From positions 45,193,490 to 45,257,489 of the forward strand of contig JAZBQD010000014.1 of NCBI GenBank assembly GCA_036583965.1: 64,000 nt of DNA, written 5' to 3'. A program made the translations under genes and the position numbers. Shown here piece after piece: positions 14,061-26,782 of the stretch (position 1 is its first letter; each line of letters starts with the position of its first letter). The notes beneath the pieces were generated by a model, which saw nothing but the letters and a program-made list of their open reading frames with translations, had not been told where the DNA came from and ran no database searches. The stretch is from Prunella strophiata (taxonomy: Eukaryota; Chordata; Aves; Passeriformes; Prunellidae).

Positions 14061-17000
14061 TCCTCAATCCCTTAGAACTGCTGTCACATGACCACACCTG
14101 ACAGTTCCTTTAGAAAACTGATTTTTGTTACCATGCTGCTTTCCCATTTACCTGTCCACCTGCTGGTTTTGGGATTTGTTAAAGAATACTGTCTAAAGAA
14201 TGAGACAGCCCCGTTGTGAAAGTATTTTAAACACTTATTGGCTTTAAAAAGTCTTGAGCCATTAGATATTTAAAAGTTGAGGTTTATCTTTTTGATCATT
14301 TAAGCCATTCATAGCTGGATATTCCAGAATGTGTGTGCAACTGACACCTATCTCCTCAGGCAGTACAAGATAGTGTGGAATGCATGACTAGCACAGCAAG
14401 ATCCTCCTCCACCTCACCTTCATTCATGGGCCATTTAATATCTGTGTGCAGAGATAAATACATTTTAAACATCACTGAGCCAAAGTCTTAAGTAACAAAA
14501 TTTCCTTTCCATTTCAGACAGCCTCAATCCCTCGAAACTCGCATTATGCACACTTTATTCTGGTTAATAACTGCAGTTGCAGGTCACAAATAATTAAAAT
14601 AAGCTTCAGTAACTTCCAGTTCATTAGGGCAACCAAAGTACTAGAAAAATATTTGGCTTTTTCACAAGGCTTAGACACTCCTAAAATATTTTCTGGCTTT
14701 GAACTCCAATTAGTATTACAAAACTGAAAAGCAGCCCTATTAGTTGTCAATTACTGGTTTTCAAATACTGAAATATATATATATATGTTGATACATATAG
14801 ATATATATAGATAGATAGATGCACAAGAACACATATTTATCATGGCAACCCTCTTTTTAATTGAACACCTGATTAATTGGAAGACAGGTTTCCTTGTAAT
14901 CTCCCATTTGCATTTGGCTCAAAACTTGAAGTAGTTTTGAAGTAGGTTTTAAATTTTCTGAAATTATACTTTCTATCCTCAGGCATCTTACATCACAGAA
15001 TACTCTCTTGCAAAGGAGAGGAAGAAGAAATTAGAAATATAAAACCATGCAAAGTTTTTTAAAAAGATGTGAAGTTTGATTACATAAAAAAAATATAATA
15101 TTTAAATCATATGGATATTAGAATGTTAGTTCAGAATATCACCAAAAGCTCTACCTGTCTAGAGCTGAAAAGGTAAGTGTTTGTAAAACTTTTTTATTTG
15201 GAAAGAGTAAAACATTTTATTTTTAAAAGTGTGAGCTGAGCTTTGATATAAATGTAGCATGCAGATAAGTAGAGAGCAATCATTACACTCCAAAGTAATT
15301 TTTGGAAGGAGAAGGAAACTTGCTAAGGTCCTTTCTAAATGTTAAAGCATTTTATATCACATGATTGCAAAATTCCCCATCTCTCCTGACTTCACCATTT
15401 AAACAGCTTTCTCTTATATGTGATGTAATCCTATATTAGAAGAAAAAGTCCTCAGCAATCCTGAAAAGTAATTTTTTATCTGCTGTTTTTCCATTAATAA
15501 AAATTACTTTTGAATGTAAATTACATCATAAAGTTATATTTTAGACTCGCATATTTACAAAAAGACAGGATTTTATATCAGTGGTCTGTAATTCATTACC
15601 TCCATACCAGAACAAAACTGAGGTAAAAGTGACTATTCTCTAGGAGGATGCTTCTACAAGTCTGCATAAAGCTTGTTTTTTTGAAAAAAGACAGGAAAGT
15701 TTCACGAATGCCTAGGAAAAATATAGAATGCTGTGATAACATCAAATTAATATAGCGGTAGTGTAAATAGCGAATGAAATTAATAAGACACCTTTTCTAA
15801 TAATCATTTAATACAAAAGAATAAATAATTACCTTAATAATGGGCCACTAAATCAAAAGATTTTGAGAAGTAACCCTTGAATTTTTTGACATACACTACA
15901 TCATCTTTTCTTCTTTTAGACATTTAATCAATCTACAAGTGTTGTAGGGAAAAAGGTAATTTTATGAGTTGTATGCTGTATTTTGCTAAAAGGAAATGTC
16001 TAAAAGGGCTTTGCCCTTCCCCATGACCCTCCACTTGCTTCTTCCCCACTGCAACATTGTGAATTCACATTCTCCATATAGTGTGCTTTTGTTAGCCAAC
16101 ACCTCAGCAGTGTCTGACATTTCCAGAATAAAGGAAAAGATGTGGTACTGTACACACTTCATCCTATTTGTAGCTCTGTCAGACAGTGGAATGGTTCAGG
16201 TCTTTCATTCTGCTACATCCAGCCAGCCTTACTACTGAACATCTGGCAACTGGAACACCTAGTTACCTTTTTGTCCTTGATCTCTTTAGCTATATCATTA
16301 GAGCACTCCTTTTTAGTAATGACCTTGTGGATTTTTGAACAGTCCTTTTTTTCTTTCAGAGTAATTTTCCTTTCTCCAATACCCTAAAATTCCTCTAGAT
16401 GAGGAATTAATTCTTCATCTTTTCTGGCTTTAATTCCTCCTTCAGGAAAATTGAGGAAGAATACTAATAATATAATAAATGACAATGAAACAGTAATACT
16501 TGAATTTAAATATCAGTAATACAACATCCTTTCAGGAATTTAAAATGTCCAGTTCATCCAAAGCATATTTTGTTTAATTGTGTTACATGGTACCAGGGTC
16601 TGGTATTGTCTGTCTCCAGTCCAGTTTACAGTGATCTAAATGCACTCTTCTATATGTTAATGTTTCCTAAAGGATCATCAAGGTTCTTTTCTGTAACCTG
16701 CAGTCCTAACAGACATCTTCTCTGTCCTCCATCACCTCTACCCTTACCACCTGTGACAGAGGTTGTGTGGAAGGCAGTAGTAGCTGGTTCACATACAGGC
16801 TGAATCCTACAGTTTGTAAGACTCTCTGTTGGGGACCCTCTAATTTGATTGCAAGTGCATCATGACTGGTGGGCTATTTAAACTTGTTTTACTAATTGGA
16901 TCTGAGAAATCTTAGTCTTTCAAAAGTGTCTGATGCTAAACTATTTATTTAACTATAAGAGGAAAAATGTGATCTCGTTTCGCTTGAGTTTTATCATACA

Positions 17001-19210
17001 TTTAAATAGGCTTTCAAACTCCTCCAAACTGAATTTTCAATCTGCCAAAAAATAGGATAAAAAAAAAATTATTAAATTAATGGGTCATCTGGCTGAAGAT
17101 TCAAAGCAGCAGTTTATATTTCCAAGAAAAGTCCAAACTGTCATGAAGAAAAAACATCTCTTCTTAATACAGGAATTTGATTTTCAGTTATGGATGTCTC
17201 ATATTTTCAGCAATTTTAATATAAAGTGAGGTTTTAATATAAAGTAAAGTAAGATAAATAAATTACCCTTCAAAGTCTTTCAAGCATTTTCTATTCTAAA
17301 GTGTAACAACTTCCTCAGAACTGTCCTTGAACAACAGGAATGAGCTATGCTGCATGTCAAATGGAATAAAAGACTTTGTTCTAATTTTATCCAGAAGAAA
17401 CCTTGGTCCATATGTTTTCATTTGAACACACTGTGAATTAACTTTTGCACACAGCAGTAAACAGGTACAGTAACCATCCTTCACCGTCCCTATACAATTG
17501 TAAAACATTGTAAATTGTATATGTATATATTATTAACTTGCATATGTGAACTGTATGTCCTCTTGGAAGTAAAGTGTCATGATATTTTACTGTACAATGC
17601 TTGGCATGTATTCTAATACTCATCTTATGCTACTCTATACCATGGAGACAATACTTTAGGAAAGGTTTCTGTCCTAATGTTACCTTGAACTAAGATCAGA
17701 AGAAAATTAGAGCCAGCACAGATAATATATGTTAATTAATATGTTTTTAAAAATTTACTGGACATAAAAAAGCAAATATTTTAAAAATCGAGTACTTCTG
17801 AGGTCAAACAATGTCCTAATAAATTGAACAAAATGTGGCAGCTTACTTAGAAGTTTTTTCCAAGTTTCATTCAATATTCTTTTAGATTTCCTGAAATAGT
17901 CCAGCATCCATTAGCTTTTTTCCCTACCAAGGGTTGATAGATTTCATGATTTATTATTGCAATTGTTTTTTAGCACAGACTGCTGTGCAATGACAAGCAT
18001 CAGTCTAGAATGCAGTGTGAAGGTTCATATTTTTACTTTTTTAGAAACAAAGTGTGGAAAGAAAATTAAGGTCGCTTTTTGTCAGCAAAATATATTTATG
18101 ATTTCAACTTTATACAGCCATCTGAACCTTAGCTTGAATAAATTATTCTGCCTGTGTCTCTTTCTCTACATAAAATAAGATAAAATCTTAAATCTGGTGG
18201 GTTTGACTTTCTCATATCAATTTAGCTAGGAAAAAAAATCCTTTCATTTTAATATTCTCCCCCAAATTTTTAACAGGCCCAAGTCCCGTGTTCATTTAAG
18301 CTACAGTATAATTTCTTTATTTCTGTTGTTAAGTCTGAAAATATAAATATTGTCTGTGTCTTGCAAGAAAGAATCTGGATAATCCAATTTTCTAATATAT
18401 CCTAGAATTGTACTCTATACTTCATTTCTATGGTGACATTTATGATGTTAGTTTTCATCTCACTGCAGTGCATCTCATCTTAAAAAAAATAAAAAAAATA
18501 AAACCAAACAAAGAAATAACCCATTAAGATAAAGGAACAAAGCATTTATTGCCTTAATTCAATTACATACAGAAGTAAGTTAAAAAAACTTGAACACACT
18601 TCTTCAACGTGACCTGGAACACTAAACAAACAAGTCACAAGTAGGAATAAATCTAACATTATTTTAGAATTTACAATATTTTTGAAAGATTTGTCTCTTA
18701 GCTCTGCTGGAGCCTCCCTCCTCACTGGTCCATGGCTCAAAACCCCATTTCAGACCAGTCTGAGACCATCAGTCCCAGGCTGGGGGTGGACAGGGCAGAT
18801 CCTCTCTTTTCCACCACCTGCCAGGTTTGGCCAAGGACGACCTCACTCGCCCACCCCACAGGTAGGTCCTACCTTAAGAATTCATTGAGTATTTCAGGAT
18901 TATCCTTAAAGATTGGAAGCATTGAAATCTCATTAAAATTTAACTTGCACATACCAGAAGCATTTAGTATTTGTATTTCTGGTTGATATACCAAATGCGA
19001 TCAAAATGGGGACTTCTAAAAGAAGCACAGTTGTAGGAGTTATATCATGAGTTAGCAATGAGACTAAAAATAGACTGTGGAGACCTCTTTTTAAAAAATT
19101 TGACCTCCTGAGAGTACAACAATTTTATCATAAGGGCTAATTTTAGCATTGCCAAAGCTACCTAGGCAAGAAAATCTTGTAAGATTTCCAGGACAAAATT
19201 CCTGGAAGGG
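14061..19210. other. Intergenic AT-rich DNA, no recognised element
   Basis: No transposon or gene was recognised. A TA/GATA microsatellite lies at about 14770-14820. A GC-richer island at about 18680-18870 stands out from its AT-rich surroundings but has no identity I can assign. A plausible acceptor near 14981 and donor near 15170 bound a stop-filled 190-base stretch; I do not call it an exon. Confidence 0.5.
14770..14820. repeat. TA / GATA microsatellite
   Basis: A run of TA dinucleotides at 14773-14786 is followed, after a short interruption, by AGATA and GATA units up to about 14820. It is an imperfect compound simple repeat. Confidence 0.8.
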
Positions 19211-20100
19211 AATAGAATCATAGAATAGGTTGAAAAAGTCCCTGAAGTTCATTGAGTCCAGCCATTAACCCAGCACTGCCAAGTCCACCTCTAAACTATG
19301 TCCCCAAGTGCCACATCTTTTAAATACCTCTGGGGATGGTGATTCATCCACTTCCCTGTGCAGCCTGTGACGATATTTGACTACCCTTCTGGTGAAGAAA
19401 TTTTTCCTAATATCCAATCTAGACCTTCACTGATAAATCTGGAGGCTTTTTTCTCTTGTCTTAACTATGCCAGGGAGGAGATCAACCTCCACCACTTCAC
19501 GGCCTCCATTCAAGTAGTTGTAGAGTGCAATAAGGTTTCCCCTCAGCCTGCTTTTCTCCAGGCTAAAGAACCCCTTGGCCACTCCTCCACGTGTGTTCCA
19601 GACCCCTCCCCAGCTGTGTTACCCTTCTCTGGACACACTCCAGCACCTCAGTGTCTTGCTTGTAATAAGGAGTCAAGGTACACCCTTTAAGTACAGAGGG
19701 ACAGTCACTGCCCTGGTCCTGCTGCCCACACTCTTGCTGATACAGACCATGATGTCCTTGGTCTGCTTGTTCACCTGGGAGCACTCATGGCTCATGTTCA
19801 GCTGTTTGCCAAACAGATCCTTTTCTGTCACACAGCTTTAAGGACACTTTTGCCTCAGTCTGTAATGCTGCATGTGGTTGTGACCAAAGAGCAGGACTCA
19901 GCACTTCTTGTTGAACCTCATGCAACTGGTCTGTCCAAATTCCTCTGCAGAGCCTTCCTACCCTCCAGCAGATCAACACTCCCACCCAACTTGGTGTTTT
20001 CTGCAAACTCACCAAGGGTGCACTTGATAACCTTGTGCAGCTCATTGTTAAAGATATGAAACAGAACTGTCCTCAGTAAGTGAGCCCTGGGGACCATACA
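19211..20100 (-). mobile_element. CR1 LINE, 3' end, 5'-truncated (best preserved copy)
   Basis: The low-coordinate end carries the CR1 3' terminal signature in reverse, 'atagaatcatagaat' at 19212. A full colinear match to the avian CR1 3' UTR and ORF2 end follows. Landmarks are the stretch with 'aaatttttcctaatatccaa' near 19400, 'gcctgcttttctccaggcta' near 19547, 'cttctctggacacactccag' near 19624, 'tgttgaacctcatgcaact' near 19910 and 'gcagagccttcctaccctcc' near 19948. Homology fades after 'gagccctggggacc' near 20082, giving a 5'-truncated copy of about 0.9 kb, the usual outcome of target-primed reverse transcription. Open frames of up to 110 codons on either strand here are by-products of the element. 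It is less diverged than the other CR1 copies in the window. Confidence 0.93.
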
Positions 20101-23100
20101 CATAACATTATGTGTTAAAACAAGTAATGTGTTCCTCATCGGCAAGTGGATTAGCCAGGAGACTTCTATATGGTGCTTAGTGGATTCAGGCTATTTTCTG
20201 TGGTTTGCTCTGAGGCTGTTTAAAGTGTAGCAGGGTGCTGTAGGTACTGTTCTGTCAAATTAAATAAAGGAAAAAAGTAGGATAAAGACACTTGTCATCC
20301 TCATTTAGTCTTGTACCAAGCTAGATACAAGTCTTAGAAATTGTTTATATTCTTTCTCTTGATCTCTTTATCTCTTTTTTGCCACAAAGATGTTTTTAGA
20401 AGCACGCATCAGGAATAATGAGGAAGAATTATGTATCAGGATTATTGTTAGATTTGGAACAAGTACATGTGTACATGAAGTTTAACTTCTGTATCCAGTG
20501 TATTCAGAAATTTGCCCATTAGGGAAGTGAGATGGGTAGGCAAAAAATGCTTCTTCTTCCAGTCTTGAGTCTAATTTACAGGTAAAGAAAAAAACTTTAA
20601 AAAGATCACAACTAGTACTTTCAGTACTTCACCTCACAGTGGATTAGCCTGGGCGTTAGTGACAAAAGGGCTTTTCTCTTGAATAATATAGCTTTTGAAG
20701 CTTGCAACTTTATTCTCTCTACACCCCTCCCCACAGCCTTGGTAAGAGGCAGACAAATGAAAAGTCAACAAAGGCCAAACTGCTTCTGCACACCAAATGG
20801 TTTTTTTTCTCTCTTCACCTCATTATGTACCAGAAGGAGCTCTTTGGATCCACCACAAAAAACTTGTGTTTTAAATAGGCGAAGACCAGAATTATTGCAC
20901 AGTTTTCACACTGTATTCTTCAGTGAGTGGTGAGATAAGTGTAAATAAAAAAATTATAAGCCCAAACCTTAAGAGAAATCAAGTAATTCAAAATTGAAAC
21001 CCTGAACTACTTTCAGAACTGGGAAACAGTCTCTAGGTTTAATTAGGGAATTAATCAAGAAAGACTCTGAACACTTGCATGGCTATTCAAATTCCAGATC
21101 CAAATGCCATGGTCAATCCTAGCTGATTATTACATACAGTGGCTGGTCAGCTCAGCATACTGCAAACTTTATGAGCTAAAATATTGTCCAGGAACATAGT
21201 CTTTGCCAGCCCCATCGCATGCAAATACCAAGAGCATAAATATCTTTATGGCCTTTTATTTGCAGTCTATAAAACCAAAAGAGCTTTATAACACAAATGA
21301 AAATTAATTGCACAATTACCTTTCTCCTGTCTAGGTTCCAAGAAGAAAAAAAAAAAAAAAAAAAACAAAAACAAAACAAACCCCCAACAGAAAAGATAAA
21401 ACAACAGTTTTTCTCTCTCATATTCTGTATTGCCTTGCTGCTTGTTTCATAGCCAAGTAGGACAAACACAAAAGACTTAGCAAAACTTTTCTTTCCAATC
21501 CATGTTATCCATTGTTAGCATTGTCCTTTTTGAACCTCACAGTTGAGATTTCTCAGCCAACTTCATTTTTCTTGTGACAAAATTTACCTGAAGTCTTCAG
21601 CAAACAATACTAGTAATAAATGCATGGTTTGCAGACTTCAGTTTAATCTTTAAAAAGCTTTAAAGGCTTATTTTAGCTGTGGTGCTTTCTTTCACCTTGA
21701 AAATGTCAGTGTGTCCTCAAAATTTAATTTTCCTCATCTCCCAAATAAAAATAACCATAACTAAAAAATCCTATTTCATTGATGTTGTGTCAGGGATCAG
21801 CAGGGGAAAGCTGCTGCTTACAGCCCTCCCCTGAGAGCAAGTGTGGCAGAGGCAGTGCCTGCATGGCCAGGTGCAGCCACAGAGCACACAGAGCAGCAGA
21901 GCACAGCCAGCCCTGGGATTGCCTGGCAGCTCTGGGGGTGTGTTGGGAAGTCAAATCCACAGATGCAAAGGTACAGGTCTAGGCACACATATGGCTATGT
22001 CATAACTCATAGAAGGACTAGGATTCAAGACAGCTCCTGAGCAGAGGTAGGGAGCCTGTGCCCCTACAACTCCTTCTCACAAATGTGATACAACACCATA
22101 CAACTGCATCTTTTTTTTTTTTTTTTTACTATGTTATTTTAAGTCCATCTTTGCCAAAATCTCCACTTTCTGTAATTGTATTCAACAGAAGTAAAAGTTC
22201 ATGTATATTGAACATTTTCCATGCCACAAGTAATTTCAAATTTTCGCTTGCTTATCAAAATATATTTAGGGGATATGCAGTTTACTTTGGAATCATGTGT
22301 ACCATTGGGTTCTGCATGATACTGGGAAAGTTGCTGGAAAATCTGGAAAGACTGCATTGCATATCTACTGCTCGTTACATTTGAAATATATACTGAACAA
22401 GCTATTAGTGTATTGACCAACTTGCATGACCAAATTTCATGCAAAGAATGTCACACTTCACTGTGATAGTTTTACCTCATACTAAAGGAATTATGTACTT
22501 ATTTTTCTTTGAATTATACATGCTTACTTATTCTCTGGGGCTTTGTTTAACATTCAAAACCAGCAGCAAGATTATTAAAGAAAACATTTTGAGTCTAATG
22601 GTTTAAAAATATAAAGTAATAACCTTAGAAAAAATAATTAACATAGTCATTAACATAATCACTTGAATTCCTGGAAAATATGTGAAACAGGTGCCTGGGC
22701 TTGTCTTAGGTAATGATCTTAACATTCACCTTTACTGCTGGGATAAACAACAATAATACATCCATTGAAACATTTGTGTAGTTATTCTTAGGCACAGTGC
22801 AAACATCTTCCACACAGCTGTGGCCAGAAGGTGAAGTAGAGTGACTGAGAAATAGGATAGAAAAAGATAGAGGCAATATTTTAACATGAATCATGGCACT
22901 TTTATACATATGAAATATCTAAAATATTATATTACATATATATACCATGAAATTTTCCATGAATAGTGGAGAAACTTGTGGGGAGATCAACTGAATTTAA
23001 AAAAAAAAGGGAAGACTCACACGTTTTGTGGATCCTTGCCACAAATGTTTGTCTCTGGCATACCAGGGTATTAGATATGGCACTAAATACCTGAGATCCA

Positions 23101-23140
23101 TGTGCCAGAGGTCACAGAAGTAGTAACCAAGGTAAAATCT
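20101..23140. other. Intergenic AT-rich DNA, no recognised element
   Basis: No gene or repeat family was recognised. An A tract of 20 nt lies at 21346-21365 and a T tract of 17 nt at 22111-22127. A GC-richer patch at about 21785-21960, rich in CAG and CAC, is unassigned. Confidence 0.55.
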
Positions 23141-24962
23141 TAAAAAAAAAAAAAAAAAGAACTTAAAATAATGAAAGAAACCCAACAAAACTTCCTTAGT
23201 ATTCAATGCTATTTTTGGATACAAAGATATCACTCATAATTTTAGTCAATTTTTACCTATAAAAGGGCTGCTTTTTTATACCTTCCCTTGAGGTGTTCAG
23301 TGCTTGCATGCTCATTTGTCAGAACATAGAGTTAGATGCAGCCCAGATCAGATCCAGCGGAAACACTTAAATATTCAAGTCTTGTTTTCTGTTTTCACTC
23401 CTTGAGATGCATTTTTTTAATTCCTTAGGCAAGCAAAAGATCTTATTAGCTATCAGGGAGGGAGTTAACAGAAGTAGTTCTTTATCTTCTTGGATGACAG
23501 CAGAGAAGACTGGAGGAAAATTCTTTGTGTGGGCTTGGAATCTGATGCAGACAGTATACCCCTACACTGAGTATCCAGCTGAAGAGTGACATTAATCATG
23601 TCCAGTCTTATCTAAACTCAGCAAAATCTCTGGAAAGTCTCTCATGGATGTCTGTAACTAAAAAAATATTTAATACAGTGGGAACTAGATGATATACAGA
23701 ACGATGTGAGAAAAATATTCTTTTTTGCTTCTTTTTTTGTTACAATTGGCCACACACTTTGAGATAATGTACCAGCATAAACTTTGTTATGTCTGTTGGG
23801 GAAAAGCAGAGGAGGATAAAGAATATAATCAATTGATTTAAAATGCCATATTATGTTGCTCTAAGAATGCCCTTTATGTTGAAATGTTGTCAATTCCAAG
23901 CACAAAATACCCTGGAATTTGAATCAGAAGGATGCTTTAAGATATTTTCTGGTTCATTGCCCAGCAATGTGGATAAATTGGTGTCTCCAAAACTAAATCA
24001 TGAGATGCCTTGAGATATTCTGCACCTTTATTTCCACCAGCAACCCAGGAAGCGATAATCCCATTGGACCTTGAGTAGACTTATGACCCACAGGTCTCAT
24101 TCAATCATTTTTCTGTTATGCTATATTCAGATGCTGCTGAATTTATTTTCTAAGAGGCATGGTCTCAAGTACCAACTGACTGGCTGCTTTCATTAGCAGA
24201 AATGATTTGATTAGCAATATGTCGTCTGCTACAATGCCCTGTAGATAATTAGAATGTCTATGGGGGGAGTGGCATGTATCTTCTATTAGTTTCTTCACAT
24301 AAATATATGACATGAATAGTGGAAATGGACTAATATATACATATTTATTGATAGCATATTTTCTATGATTCTCAAATCTCCTTATTTTTTATTCTGTACC
24401 ATTCCATGAATGGTAACTGCTTCCTAAGAAACCATTTCAGGTTCCTCCATGAGAACATCCTTTGCTGTATTGCAGCATAATAAATTAGCACACCTTTGTT
24501 TTCAGAGTAACATGAAGCATGAAATAATAAATTTAGTTACACAGGTTCTTATTTTTATATTAAGAGCTTGATGAAATCAGCTACTTCTACTTTAGTTCTG
24601 ATTTACTCTTTTGGAACTTACAATCTGTAGTGACATTCTTATTCTGGGTCCCTCACCGTACACAAGCTCTTTCTGTATTTGATTCTCCCAGTCAAATACT
24701 TTGATGGGTAAAGTCTGGTTTCATTCCACTGGAATAAGTATTATTAAGTAATAACCCAGGTATTAGTTTGCTTTGCTAGAATGCAGGTTTGTATGTTCGA
24801 ACACTCCTATGAAAAAAAATGTCAAGGTGAATTACATTAAAGCAGTTTGAAGTTGGTTTATGTGAAACTAAAACTTAGTTGTGTGCATACAGGCATGAAA
24901 TATTTTAGTTATTACAGTGTATGACATATTTCGCTATCACAGTAATTTTGACTTTATTTTAT
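23141..24962. repeat. Tandem duplication, copy 1 (about 1.82 kb)
   Basis: The stretch starting just after a 17-nt A tract (23142-23158) recurs almost base for base about 1820 bases downstream. Paired landmarks are 'gaaagaaacccaac' at 23173 and 24993, and 'gtgtgcatacaggcatgaaa' near the far end of each copy. By eye I count about 20 single-base changes and one-base indels, about 99% identity. The unit holds no gene and no transposon that I recognise. Because the two copies are direct and contiguous, this is a tandem segmental duplication, not two transposon insertions. Confidence 0.95.
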
Positions 24963-26782
24963 AAAAAAAAAAAAAAAAAACTTATAATAATGGAAAGAAA
25001 CCCAACAAAACTTCCTTAGTATTCAATGCTATTTTTGGATACAAAGATATCACTCATAATTTTAGTCAATTTTTACCTATAAAGGGCTGCTTTTTTATAC
25101 CTTCCCTTGAGGTGTTCAGTGCTTGCATGCTCATTTGTCAGAACATAGAGTTAGATGCAGCCCAGATCAGATCCAGTGGAAACACTTAGATATTCAAGTC
25201 TTGTTTTCTGTTTTCACTCCTTGAGATGCATTTTTTAATTCCTTAGGCAAGCAAAAGATCTTATTAGCTATCAGGGAGGGAGTTAACAGAAGTAGTTCTT
25301 TATCTTCTTGGATGACAGCAGAGAAGACTGGAGGAAAATTCTTTGTGTGGGCTTGGAATCTGATGCAGACAGTATACCCCTACACTGAGTATCCAGCTGA
25401 AGAGTGACATTAATCATGTCCAGTCTTATCTAAACTCAGCAAAATCTCTGGAAAGTCTCTCATGGATGTCTGTAACTAAAAAAATATTTAATACAGTGGG
25501 AACTAGATGATATACAGAACGATGTGAGAAAATATTCTTTTTTGCTTCTTTTTTTGTTACAATTGGCCACACACTTTGAGATAATGTACCAGCATAAACT
25601 TTGTTATGTCTGTTGGGGAAAAGCAGAGGAGGATAAAGAATATAATCAATTGATTTAAAATGCCATATTATGTTGCTCTAAGAATGCCCTTTATGTTGAA
25701 ATGTTGTCAATTCCAAGCACAAAATACCCTGGAATTTGAATCAGAAGGATGCTTTAAGATATTTTCTGGTTCATTGCCCAGCAATGTGGATAAATTGGTG
25801 TCTCCAAAACTAAATCATGAGATGCCTTGAGATATTCTGCACCTTTATTTCCACCAGCAACCCAGGAAGCGATAATCCCATTGGACCTTGAGTAGACTTA
25901 TGCCCCACAGGTCTCATTCAATCATTTTTCTGTTATGCTATATTCAGATGCTGCTGAATTTATTTTCTAAGAGGCATGGTCTCAAGTACCAACTGACTGG
26001 CTGCTTTCATTTACAGAAATGATTTGATTAGCAATATGTCGTCTGCTACAATGCCCTGTAGATAATTAGAATGTCTATGGGGGGAGTGGCATGTATCTTC
26101 TATTAGTTTCTTCATATAAATACATGACATGAATAGTGGAAATGGACTAATATATACATATTTATTGATAGCATATTTTCTATGATTCTCAAATCTCCTT
26201 ATTTTTTATTCTGTACCATTCCATGAATGGTAACTGCTTCCTAAGAAACCATTTCAGGTTCCTCCATGAGAACATCCTTTGCTGTATTGCAGCATAATAA
26301 ATTAGCACACCTTTGTTTTCAGAGTAACATGAAGCATGAAATAATAAATTTTAGTTACACAGGTTCTTATTTTTATATTAAGAGCTTGATGAAATCAGCT
26401 ACTTCTGCTTTAGTTCTGATTTACTCTTTTGGAGCTTACAATCTGTAGTGATATTCTTATTCTGGGTCCCTCACCGTACACAAGCTCTTTCTGTATTTGA
26501 TTCTCCCAGTCAAATACTTTGATGGGTAAAGTCTGTTTTCATTCCACTGGAATAAGTATTATTAAGTAATAATCCAGGTATTAGTTTGCTTTGCTAGAAT
26601 GCAGGTTTGTATGTTCGAACACTCCTATGAAAAAAAATGTCAAGGTGAATTACATTAAAGCAGTTTGAAGTTGATTTATGTGAAACTAAAACTTAGTTGT
26701 GTGCATACAGGCATGAAATATTTTAGTTATTACAGTGATATGATATATTTCAGCTATCACAGTAATGTTGACTTTTATTTTA
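24963..26782. repeat. Tandem duplication, copy 2 (about 1.82 kb)
   Basis: This is the second, direct copy of the unit at 23.14-24.96 kb, again opening with an A tract (18 nt, 24963-24980). It ends at 'acttttattttag' near 26782, after which the sequence is unique. Differences from copy 1 include a C-to-T change in 'gatccagtgg' near 25173, A-to-C in 'ttatgcccc' near 25900 and several one-base length changes in A or T runs. Either a recent unequal exchange or a false duplication in the assembly could give this pattern. Confidence 0.95.

Noticed and set aside
14981..15171. Possible exon between a pyrimidine-rich AG and a GTAAGT
   Set aside because: The interval is full of stops in the plus frames, and such splice-like pairs occur by chance.
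19358..20145. Cluster of overlapping open frames of 73-110 codons on both strands
   Set aside because: They lie within, or for one extend slightly past, the CR1 3' end at 19.2-20.1 kb and do not correspond to an intact CR1 protein.
24405..24420. Small palindrome 'accattccatgaatggt'
   Set aside because: A 7-bp stem is expected by chance in this much sequence; its presence in both copies only reflects the tandem duplication.
23141..26782. CRISPR-like or satellite array reading of the repeated region
   Set aside because: There are only two long units and no short regularly spaced repeats; the genome is eukaryotic.
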